Below are positions 1-5,236 of a stretch of DNA of 5,236 nt, piece after piece (the stretch's first letter is position 1; each line of letters begins with the position of its first letter). The stretch is from an uncultured Ignavibacteria bacterium (GTDB lineage: Bacteria; Bacteroidota; Ignavibacteria; Kapaibacteriales; UBA961). The stretch spans positions 1-5,236 of the forward strand of contig CALMMI010000771.1 of assembly GCA_937868245.1 (NCBI GenBank), read 5' to 3'. The notes beneath the pieces are model-generated. The model worked only from the letters and a program-made list of their open reading frames with translations. It searched no databases and was not told the DNA's origin. The translations under genes were made by a program, and so were the position numbers.

Positions 1-558
1 CGCTCTCTTGGTAAATTTCACTTGGATGGAATTCCTCCCGCACCGCGCGGAGTACCGCAAGTAGAGGTTACATTTGATATTGATGCAAACGGTATTCTCC
101 ATGTTTCTGCAAAAGACAGAGCATCTGGAAAAGAACAAAACATCCGTATTACTTCTTCAAGCGGATTGGATAAAAGTGAGATTGAAAAAATGCGCCATGA
201 TGCTCAGGAACATGCAACCGAAGATAAAAAACGTAAAGAAGAAATTGAAATGCGTAACCAAGCGGATAATCTTATTTACTCTACAGAAAAACAACTCAAA
301 GACCTGGGTGATAAGATTCCCGCGGATCACAAATCTAAGATTGAAGAAGCAAAAGAACGTCTTTCGGACGCCGTGAAAAACAATCCTTCAGATGTGCGAG
401 CTGCAATGGACTCACTCAATCAAATTTGGAGTGAAGCTTCAACTAAGATGTACGAACAAGCAGCACCTCAAGATGGGCAAGCAGCCCCCGGAGGTTCGGA
501 GCAATCTAACGAGCCTAAGGTTGAAGAAGCTGATTATACAATCGTAGATGAGAAGTAA
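1..558 (+). CDS. dnaK: Molecular chaperone DnaK (Hsp70), C-terminal 185 residues; 5' end outside window
   Basis: The frame is open from base 1 and ends in TAA at 556-558. The visible part starts inside the beta-sandwich substrate-binding domain, with the hallmark stretches LDGIPPAPRGVPQVEVTFDI and DANGILHVSAKD (about residues 8-39 of the fragment). SGKEQNIRI and SSGL follow, then the charged alpha-helical lid (about 54-145) and a low-complexity Gln/Ala/Gly/Pro tail ending in an acidic ADYTIVDEK. The ATPase domain lies to the left of the window. Known role: an ATP-driven cytosolic chaperone that binds exposed hydrophobic peptides and works with DnaJ and GrpE. The lid and tail are of normal length and intact, so nothing suggests decay. 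The acidic C-terminus is typical of bacterial DnaK, though IVDEK differs from the E. coli ending. The gene faces the minus-strand YdjM-like gene and shares a hairpin terminator with it. No co-transcribed gene follows. Confidence 0.97.
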   Translation, partial: RSLGKFHLDGIPPAPRGVPQVEVTFDIDANGILHVSAKDRASGKEQNIRITSSSGLDKSEIEKMRHDAQEHATEDKKRKEEIEMRNQADNLIYSTEKQLKDLGDKIPADHKSKIEEAKERLSDAVKNNPSDVRAAMDSLNQIWSEASTKMYEQAAPQDGQAAPGGSEQSNEPKVEEADYTIVDEK

Positions 559-596
559 TCACGTGATAGTGAAGCCAGGACTATAATTCCTTCTCG

Positions 597-646
597 AAAA
601 AATAAGCGCGGATGTGGTAATAATTTTACCCGCCGCGCTTTTTTAT
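597..646. terminator. Bidirectional rho-independent terminator between dnaK and the YdjM-like gene
   Basis: Bases 604-611 (AAGCGCGG) pair perfectly with 633-640 (CCGCGCTT). An inner helix GGTAA (616-620) pairs with TTACC (626-630), closing a five-base loop. On the plus strand the stem runs into a T-tract at 639-644. On the minus strand it runs into a T-rich stretch, the complement of the A-run at 597-602. It can therefore stop both dnaK transcription and the convergent operon. The stop codon of the minus-strand gene (643-645) lies inside the plus-strand T-tract, two bases from the stem. Confidence 0.85.
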
Positions 647-1320
647 GTGTTGTTGAGAAGACAATGAAACGTAAATAGCGGTTTTATCATTTTGGCATCA
701 ACTGCACACAAGTACAGGATAAATGCTACACAGGTATATGTTGCAACGGTTACCCAAACCGTAGAGCCTAAAAATTTCAATGCACTCCCGGACGACGCTT
801 TTGGTGTAAATTTTCCACCTGAAATATCAACCATCGAGAACATTTCATCAATCAACAGGTGGGTGAGAAATCCGATGAGGGCACTTGACGCAGCAATGTT
901 CTGAACAAGACTTGGCGAATGCCTAAAAGCCAAAAATACCAGACCTCCCCAAATTATCGCAGCGGGAATACTGTGAATAATACCTCGATGAACAGTGAAA
1001 CGCTTAATGATTTGCTTGATAAAAAAGCGTGATGAAAGGTACACTCCAAATGAAAGAAGTAAAATTTGTGAAGCACTAAGAACATTAATAGATAATGCTT
1101 GCAACACAAAAACAGGAGCAAGAGCACCCGCAATACTAACCACATATTCTGTAGGTTTACTCATCGGACTATCCAAATCGGGCATTAATCCCCCAATACC
1201 ACACAGTGTGGCACAGGCAAGCGAGTCAATCGGTGAGGTATTGAATAGATAAAATGCACCACTGCCACAAGCAATACCTGCAATTACAGAACCTGTAAGG
1301 TGATGAACGAAATTACCCAT
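643..1320 (-). CDS. YdjM-family (DUF457/PF04307) inner-membrane protein, putative metal-dependent hydrolase
   Basis: The product has 225 residues. It carries the conserved polar motifs of the YdjM/DUF457 family: His6-His7 near the N-terminus, GGLMPDLDS at about 43-51, HRGIIHS at 111-117, and a THLLIDEM motif (His154, Asp158) in the C-terminal half. These His and Asp residues are the presumed metal ligands. Between them lie several hydrophobic segments (roughly 11-27, 62-79, 85-99, 118-132, 143-157 and 187-206), so it is an integral membrane protein. The family is often annotated as membrane-bound metal-dependent hydrolase, but the substrate is generally unknown; E. coli YdjM is an SOS-induced inner-membrane protein. 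The ATG is the only plausible start, because a stop codon lies three codons upstream, and no Shine-Dalgarno sequence is visible. It sits 35 bp after the acyltransferase-like gene on the same strand and is probably last in the pyrB operon. No LexA box was recognised upstream. Family assignment is fairly sure; function is not. Confidence 0.85.
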   Translation of the reverse strand: MGNFVHHLTGSVIAGIACGSGAFYLFNTSPIDSLACATLCGIGGLMPDLDSPMSKPTEYVVSIAGALAPVFVLQALSINVLSASQILLLSFGVYLSSRFFIKQIIKRFTVHRGIIHSIPAAIIWGGLVFLAFRHSPSLVQNIAASSALIGFLTHLLIDEMFSMVDISGGKFTPKASSGSALKFLGSTVWVTVATYTCVAFILYLCAVDAKMIKPLFTFHCLLNNT

Positions 1321-1355
1321 AGGAGACTATTCGGGAAAAGAATATCAATTGAAAC

Positions 1356-2513
1356 TCACTTAGCTGGAACTAGAAAAAACACCACTAAAAATAATACACT
1401 CAGCATAAATAATGTACGGCGAGCGCGGGCAGGATTCACTTCCTTATAATGATGCCAAATGTGAGCAAGTGAGTAGCAGACAGCTACGATAGCAGCCGTT
1501 AGAATTACAATTTCAAACGGAGTAACAATTGTTGGAAGAAAATGCTTAATCCCTACATTTGCAACTGTTCCGTAAATCAACATGCCTTGTAGCAGATAAA
1601 TAAAAAGTGATTCTTGTCCACACAAAAGCAGTAAATCCGAAACACGTTGAAAACGCCGTAGAAATCCCTCCAATAGATATAGCAAACCGAAAGCAGCAAC
1701 TATTCCTGAAGTACGGAATAGGGCGTGTCCCGGAGACGCAAACCACCAATCCTGCCAACCGGGATATTGAAATGGTAAATCTTTGATGATAAAAATTATG
1801 ATAGGGCTAAGTACACTTGCAATTATAAGCCATTTAGCAAATTGTTTTTGATCCTTGGCGTGCATAAACAATCCTGTGACAGTTGCTCCTGCAAAGAAAT
1901 ATCCGCTCCAGGGAAATAACGGGAAAGGTGAAATCGACTGACGCGCAAACAACGTTCCTGGGAATACGGGCATCATTTGAAATATCTCAAGTCCCCATAT
2001 AAGCGGGGTAGCAAAGAAAACGCAGAGTGCCAAAAGTCCGAATACCCATACAAGAGGGGTTTTCTTGGGAAGAATAAGGACAAGTATCAGGGCAATAAGT
2101 GATGAATAGACTATGCAATGCAAAACATCGCATTGCAGAATTGAGAGAACTTGCTCAGGGGTGGAACGGATAATCCGCCAGAACGAAAATTCAGGAAAGT
2201 GAGCCCAATATGCCGCAGCTAAAATGAAACCTAACCGTTTCAGATATAGCCACAAAGGAGATGCAAACTTTTTGTATTCTTCAACCTTACGGGAGGCTGC
2301 TATCCAAAAACCTGCTCCTGCACAAAAGATAAAGCATACTGCTACAAATCCATTCGAAATACTCACAGTGTTGTACAGCCATCCGCTACGGTACTGATCA
2401 TTTAGGAATGAATTAACCAGATGGGTTTCAATCATCCATATTGCTGCGAGACCGCGCAGCAAATCTATGAATATTAATCGTTGTTTAGGTAAAGTTGTTG
2501 GGGGAGTACTCAT
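1356..2513 (-). CDS. Polytopic membrane acyltransferase-like protein (HGSNAT/DUF1624 or acyltransferase-3 type)
   Basis: The product is 385 residues if it starts at the ATG at 2511-2513. It opens with a short polar tail and then LIFIDLLRGLAAIWMIETH (13-31), the Asp/Arg-Gly/His signature at the start of heparan-alpha-glucosaminide N-acetyltransferase-like (DUF1624) and related membrane acyltransferases. Further family-like stretches are FIFCAGAGFWIAASR (61-75), ILQCDVLHCI (125-134), SPFPLFPWSGYFFAGA (195-210) and GQESLFIYLLQG (299-310). About ten or eleven hydrophobic segments span the protein. Relatives move acyl groups from a cytoplasmic donor to a sugar or other acceptor at the membrane; the acceptor here is unknown. 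In-frame ATGs at 2562-2564 and 2547-2549 would overlap pyrB. The 2513 start is preferred because it lies 10 bp after the pyrB stop, has a weak GGA upstream, and starts just before the conserved block. The position where relatives often have His (YLLHQ) is Gln309. It is likely co-transcribed with pyrB. Confidence 0.75.
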   Translation of the reverse strand: MSTPPTTLPKQRLIFIDLLRGLAAIWMIETHLVNSFLNDQYRSGWLYNTVSISNGFVAVCFIFCAGAGFWIAASRKVEEYKKFASPLWLYLKRLGFILAAAYWAHFPEFSFWRIIRSTPEQVLSILQCDVLHCIVYSSLIALILVLILPKKTPLVWVFGLLALCVFFATPLIWGLEIFQMMPVFPGTLFARQSISPFPLFPWSGYFFAGATVTGLFMHAKDQKQFAKWLIIASVLSPIIIFIIKDLPFQYPGWQDWWFASPGHALFRTSGIVAAFGLLYLLEGFLRRFQRVSDLLLLCGQESLFIYLLQGMLIYGTVANVGIKHFLPTIVTPFEIVILTAAIVAVCYSLAHIWHHYKEVNPARARRTLFMLSVLFLVVFFLVPAK

Positions 2514-2523
2514 CAATTCCGGT

Positions 2524-3471
2524 TTATAGTTTTGTAGATTGTTTAGCATCAATATTCTCTGCAAGCAAAGCCATTACTGCCATACGTACAGCCACCCCGT
2601 TCGTTACTTGTTTCTGAATTACAGATTGAACAGCATGTGCAACATCGTGATCTATCTCCACTCCATAATTTACGGGACCTGGATGCATAATAAGCAAATT
2701 AGGTTTTCTATTAAGATGAAACATTTTTACGCCGAAGAAGTTAGAAAATTCCTCTAAACTTGGAAGCAACCCACTTGCCATACGTTCACGCTGAATGCGG
2801 AGGATATTCAGCCCGTCAGCCCATTCTACAGCATCATCAATTGTTCGGAACAGTGAAACGCCCCAATCCGATACATCGTATGGAAGGAGAGTGCCGGGAG
2901 CGAGTAATCCAACATTTGCGCCAAGTGTTTTTAATAGGATTGAAGTAGAGCGTGCTACACGGCTATGGAGAATATCACCAATTATACAGATGTTCTTACC
3001 GGTAAGGTCGCCAAAGTGCTGTTGCATTGTTAGAATGTCGAGCAAACCTTGTGTTGGATGTTGGTGTTGCCCGTCACCCGCGTTGATGAATGAACATTCC
3101 GAGAATCCGCTCATAAAGTCAACTGCTCCTGAAAAGGAATGACGCACCACCCACAAATCCACACCCATTGCATCCACGGTGTTTAATGTATCTATAAGCG
3201 ATTCACCTTTGGATAAGCTGCTTGCAGATGCAGTGAACGAAAGAACATCGGCACCCAAGCGTCGGGCAGCTAATTCAAATGATAATTTTGTACGGGTAGA
3301 ACCTTCGAAAAAAGCACTGACAACAGTTTTGCCGCGAAGGAAATCGTATTTGTGAGCAGCAGATATTCCTGTGTCGAGAAATTCTTGTGCGCGTGTAGTA
3401 ATTATATTAATATCGGATATAGAGAGTTGGCTTGCCGAAAGAAGATGTTTGTGTGGGAAGATGTTTGCCAT
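2524..3471 (-). CDS. pyrB: Aspartate carbamoyltransferase, catalytic subunit
   Basis: The product has 315 residues, normal length for the catalytic chain. It catalyses carbamoyl phosphate + L-aspartate to N-carbamoyl-L-aspartate, the first committed step of cytosolic pyrimidine synthesis. Visible active-site motifs in order: FFEGSTRTKLSFE (54-66, carbamoyl-phosphate loop), SSLSKGES (84-91, the mobile loop with the catalytic Lys), VVRH (108-111), HQHPTQGLLD (136-145), GDILHSRVARS (165-175), LRIQRER (224-230, aspartate-binding Arg) and MHPGPVNYGVEI (262-273). The loop reads STRTK rather than the commoner STRTR; the key Arg and Thr are kept. No regulatory chain (pyrI) or other pyr gene is beside it. 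Two membrane-protein genes follow instead, the first 10 bp downstream. The ATG start matches the usual N-terminus and has no Shine-Dalgarno sequence. The upstream hup terminator implies its own promoter. A TATTTTTG at 3504-3511 (minus) fits a TAnnTTTG -7 element but lacks a clear partner, so it is not listed separately. No attenuator was seen. Confidence 0.96.
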   Translation of the reverse strand: MANIFPHKHLLSASQLSISDINIITTRAQEFLDTGISAAHKYDFLRGKTVVSAFFEGSTRTKLSFELAARRLGADVLSFTASASSLSKGESLIDTLNTVDAMGVDLWVVRHSFSGAVDFMSGFSECSFINAGDGQHQHPTQGLLDILTMQQHFGDLTGKNICIIGDILHSRVARSTSILLKTLGANVGLLAPGTLLPYDVSDWGVSLFRTIDDAVEWADGLNILRIQRERMASGLLPSLEEFSNFFGVKMFHLNRKPNLLIMHPGPVNYGVEIDHDVAHAVQSVIQKQVTNGVAVRMAVMALLAENIDAKQSTKL

Positions 3472-3544
3472 AATAATACGGTAACGTATAACAAAGTATC
3501 ATGCAAAAATATCATTTACTCGCGAAGTTTCGTGCATATCTTCC

Positions 3545-3576
3545 AATAAAAAAGCCGCTCCTTAAGGAACGGCTTT
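3545..3576 (-). terminator. Rho-independent terminator of hup
   Basis: Read on the minus strand, AAAGCCG (complement of 3570-3576) pairs with CGGCTTT (complement of 3551-3557). The inner TCC/GGA pairs close a TTAA loop, with one mismatch between the two helices. The stem runs straight into TTTTTT and then ATT (complement of 3546-3553). It lies about 65 bp after the hup stop and about 75 bp before the pyrB start, which separates hup from the pyrB operon. Confidence 0.87.
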
Positions 3577-3640
3577 CAAGATGATAGGCAAATTATTGCC
3601 GACAAGGTTCATAATCACCGGTTCTTATTAAGAAGCAGTA

Positions 3641-3922
3641 CTATTCGTTGCCATTGACGACTGTTTTGAGTGATTTACCGGGAGCGAATTTTGGCACGTT
3701 CCTCGCAGAAATATTAACTGCTTCACCGGTACGTGGGTTTTTTCCTGTTCGTGCGCTTCTTTTGGAAACACCGAAAGTTCCAAAACCTATAAGCGAAACT
3801 GATCCGCCTTTTCCTAACTGTTCGGTAATTGCACTAACAAATCCGTTGAGTGCTTTTTCACTATCCACTTTGGTCAATCCAGAGCTTGCAGCAATACTTG
3901 CGACTAATTCCTGTTTATTCAC
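3641..3922 (-). CDS. hup: HU-family nucleoid DNA-binding protein
   Basis: The product has 93 residues from a GTG start, the usual HU size. It starts NKQELVASIAASSGLTKVDS, the N-terminal helix pair. Next comes the conserved core SLIGFGTFGVSKRSARTGKN (residues 43-62). PRTGEAVNI follows on the DNA-binding arm (RTGKNPRTGE, with the Pro that intercalates between base pairs), then a VPKFAPGKSLK end. HU dimers bind DNA non-specifically, bend it and compact the nucleoid. Start choice: the frame also has an ATG at 3938-3940, giving a six-residue extension EGRAS, but that ATG has no Shine-Dalgarno sequence. The GTG at 3920-3922 has GGGAGGG five bases upstream and gives the normal HU N-terminus. The gene is monocistronic, with a candidate promoter upstream and a hairpin terminator downstream. 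HU is clear; whether it is the sole HU or one of several paralogs cannot be seen, so the symbol is generic. Confidence 0.95.
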   Translation of the reverse strand: MNKQELVASIAASSGLTKVDSEKALNGFVSAITEQLGKGGSVSLIGFGTFGVSKRSARTGKNPRTGEAVNISARNVPKFAPGKSLKTVVNGNE

Positions 3923-3927
3923 GGATG

Positions 3928-3934
3928 CCCTCCC
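3928..3934 (-). promoter_or_regulatory. Shine-Dalgarno sequence deciding the hup GTG start
   Basis: On the minus strand GGGAGGG lies five bases before the GTG at 3920-3922. It falls inside the frame that would be coding if the upstream ATG at 3938-3940 were used, which argues against that ATG. It is the only strong Shine-Dalgarno match I see before any start in this window. Confidence 0.7.
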
Positions 3935-3966
3935 TTCCATATTTTTTTACAATAGTTGATTGCGCC

Positions 3967-4026
3967 ACAAAATTACTTTAATTTATGGTACATATCAAGT
4001 TTTTTTTTGAAGAATCGTAATTTTGT
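3967..4026. repeat. 10-bp inverted repeat around the hup promoter region
   Basis: ACAAAATTAC at 3967-3976 is repeated as its exact reverse complement GTAATTTTGT at 4017-4026, with 40 bases between. The left arm covers the candidate hup -7 element, so the right arm places the same TAATTTTG on the plus strand, pointing toward ribD. It could be an operator pair, a second outward promoter element, or chance in AT-rich DNA. Confidence 0.4.
3968..3998 (-). promoter_or_regulatory. Candidate hup promoter
   Basis: On the minus strand TTGATA (complement of 3993-3998) is followed after 17 bases by TAATTTTG (complement of 3968-3975). The second element fits the Bacteroidota -7 consensus TAnnTTTG exactly. 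The TTG, 20 bases upstream of it, fits the matching -33 element. As a sigma70-type -10, TAATTT would be weak. Transcription would start near 3961, giving a leader of about 40 bases before the GTG. This is read by eye against known consensus patterns and is not proven. Confidence 0.45.
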
Positions 4027-4330
4027 TGAAAATGTAGTAAAATATGCATGTTATGGCTTGCAAGTCCGATGAAACAATAATTTCTGAAACTTAATCGAAA
4101 ATGGAAATTACCAGAAGTTTATAAAGAGCGAAACGAGAAAAAAAACAGGGAATTGCTAATAAAAAATACTATATTGCTTCATTAATAAAGTAATCGTAAC
4201 TAAATTACTTCCGAAGGGTGAATCAGGTGTGTAGTTCATACTGACAAGCTGACTTATAGCTGTAAACGATAAATTAAAATCCCGATTCTTTTGTTGAAAA
4301 AAGTATTTAGTGTATTAAAAGTAACGACTT
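3999..4330. other. AT-rich divergent intergenic region between hup and ribD
   Basis: About 330 bases upstream of ribD hold no convincing gene. Only very short open frames occur (for example 17 codons at 4044-4094 plus, and 28 codons at 4156-4239 minus), without Shine-Dalgarno sequences or recognisable peptides. A T-run occupies 4000-4008. A perfect 7-bp inverted repeat, AAGTAAT (4188-4194) and ATTACTT (4204-4210), could form a weak AT-rich hairpin. I see no FMN riboswitch, tRNA or clear terminator. A ribD promoter must lie here but I cannot place one with confidence. Confidence 0.5.
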
Positions 4331-5236
4331 ATGACAAATGAACAAGTGATGGCAAGAGCAATTGAGCTTGCGCTTCGCGGAACAGGCAATGTTAGCCCTA
4401 ATCCTTTAGTTGGGTGTGTACTCCTTAAAAACGGACGTATTATAGGCGAGGGGTGGCATAATGAGTATGGCTCCGGACATGCCGAGGTAGAAGCAGTTAC
4501 AAATGCATCTGAAGATGTTGAAGGCGCAACAGCCGTAGTTACACTCGAGCCATGTTCACATTTTGGAAAAACGGCTCCTTGCGCCGATTTACTTATCCAA
4601 AAAGGGATAAAACGCGTGGTTGTAGGAATTGAAGATGTGAATCCTCTTGTTGCCGGAAACGGAATTGCAAAGTTACAGAAAGCCGGAATTGAAGTAGAAG
4701 TTGGAACAATGGCAGAAGAATGTAAGTGGCTTATCAGGTATTATGCAAAGAATATAGCGACAGGAATGCCGTATGTGGTGGCAAAAATTGCCCAAACTAT
4801 TGACGGGTGTATAGCAACCGAACATGGAGAATCCCAATGGATAACCTCGGAGGAGAGCCGCATAGCATCACACGGGCTTCGTAACGAGCTGGATGCAGTA
4901 TTGATAGGCAGGGCAACTGCTCTTGCAGACAATCCATCGTTAACTGTTAGACATGTTATTGGAAGACAGCCGTGGAGGGTAGTTTTAGATACACACTTGT
5001 CACTGCCGATAACGCTGAATATTTTTACTGATATGTTTCGTTCGCGCACGATTATTTGTTGCGCAGAACATAAGGTGAATGGAAGAAAAGCAGACGAACT
5101 TCGGAGCGAAGGTGTGAAGATAATAGGTGTGGAAACAGATGAGAGTGGTTTGATTAATCTTCGGGTGGCTTTGTCTCGTCTTTCGGATGAATTTCGGATT
5201 GCATCTGTCCTTACAGAAGGTGGCGCATCGCTGTTA
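4331..5236 (+). CDS. ribD: Bifunctional diaminohydroxyphosphoribosylaminopyrimidine deaminase / 5-amino-6-(5-phosphoribosylamino)uracil reductase; 3' end outside window
   Basis: 302 codons are visible with no stop. RibD catalyses two successive steps of riboflavin synthesis in the cytosol: deamination of the pyrimidine product of GTP cyclohydrolase II, then NADPH-dependent reduction of the ribosyl chain. The N-terminal deaminase domain (about 1-145) has SPNPLVGCVL (22-31), the zinc/catalytic HAE at 50-52, and EPCSHFGKTAPC (73-84) with zinc ligands Cys75 and Cys84. The reductase domain (from about 147) has VVAKIAQTIDGCIA (149-162), SQWITSEESR (168-177), LRNELDAVLIGRATALADNP (183-202), SLTVR (203-207), PWRVVLD (214-220) and TEGGASL (295-301). 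The full protein is usually about 360-400 residues, so 60-100 are missing beyond the edge. The start ATG is followed closely by the conserved ARAIELALRG helix, which supports it; no Shine-Dalgarno sequence is visible. No FMN riboswitch precedes it. Whether other rib genes follow cannot be seen. Confidence 0.96.
   Translation, partial: MTNEQVMARAIELALRGTGNVSPNPLVGCVLLKNGRIIGEGWHNEYGSGHAEVEAVTNASEDVEGATAVVTLEPCSHFGKTAPCADLLIQKGIKRVVVGIEDVNPLVAGNGIAKLQKAGIEVEVGTMAEECKWLIRYYAKNIATGMPYVVAKIAQTIDGCIATEHGESQWITSEESRIASHGLRNELDAVLIGRATALADNPSLTVRHVIGRQPWRVVLDTHLSLPITLNIFTDMFRSRTIICCAEHKVNGRKADELRSEGVKIIGVETDESGLINLRVALSRLSDEFRIASVLTEGGASLL

Noticed and set aside
559..566. TCACGTGA palindrome right after the dnaK stop
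   Set aside because: An isolated 8-bp palindrome with no second copy or promoter nearby is likely chance.
2795..3142. Open frame on the plus strand inside pyrB
   Set aside because: It is antisense to well-conserved pyrB motifs and its translation shows no domain-like pattern.
3517..3536. Imperfect palindrome CGCGAA-GT-TTCGTG upstream of pyrB as an operator
   Set aside because: It is short, carries one mismatch and has no second copy or known regulator match, so it is too weak to list.
3587..3600. Small hairpin GGCAA-ATTA-TTGCC after hup
   Set aside because: It has only five pairs and no T-tract in either direction; the real hup terminator is at 3545-3576.
3648..3959. Plus-strand open frame across hup
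   Set aside because: It is the mirror of the HU coding sequence; HU conservation explains the open frame.
4044..4094. 17-codon plus-strand open frame (MHVMACKSDETIISET)
   Set aside because: Too short to support, with no Shine-Dalgarno sequence, no recognisable peptide type and no upstream promoter that I trust.
4156..4239. 28-codon minus-strand open frame upstream of ribD
   Set aside because: No ribosome binding site and no recognisable sequence; such frames are expected by chance in AT-rich DNA.
4201..4330. FMN riboswitch before ribD
   Set aside because: I looked for the conserved core (such as AGGGGC, GGTGAAATTCC and GACGGT-like elements) and did not find it; only a short GGGTGAATC resemblance occurs at 4216-4224.
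4741..5049. Minus-strand open frame inside ribD
   Set aside because: It is antisense to the conserved RibD reductase domain and is explained as a shadow of that frame.

Overview
The window reads as an ordinary chromosomal segment of a bacterium with moderately low GC. It most resembles the Bacteroidota/Chlorobiota (FCB) group. That placement is an inference from three things: housekeeping proteins of Gram-negative type, start sites that mostly lack a Shine-Dalgarno sequence, and a hup upstream region with a TAnnTTTG-type -7 element. No single gene here fixes the taxon.

Layout from left to right. (1) Bases 1-558 (+) hold the last 185 codons of the Hsp70 chaperone dnaK, cut by the window edge. 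(2) Bases 597-646 hold a strong GC-rich hairpin with an A-tract on one side and a T-tract on the other. It serves as a shared terminator for dnaK and for the genes converging on it. (3) Bases 643-3471 hold three minus-strand genes, transcribed pyrB, then a polytopic membrane acyltransferase-like gene, then a YdjM-family membrane protein gene. Gaps of 10 and 35 bp suggest one operon. (4) Bases 3545-3576 hold the rho-independent terminator of the next minus-strand gene, hup (HU DNA-binding protein), which starts at a GTG preceded by a good Shine-Dalgarno sequence. (5) Bases 3923-4330 form an AT-rich divergent intergenic region with a candidate hup promoter and two short inverted repeats. (6) From 4331 to the right edge (+) lies ribD, the bifunctional riboflavin deaminase/reductase, with 302 codons visible and no stop.

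The genes cover protein folding (DnaK), pyrimidine synthesis (PyrB), nucleoid structure (HU) and riboflavin synthesis (RibD), plus two membrane proteins of uncertain role. The least explained element is the pairing of those two membrane proteins with pyrB in an apparent operon. I found no phage, insertion sequence, CRISPR array, RNA gene or evident new system.
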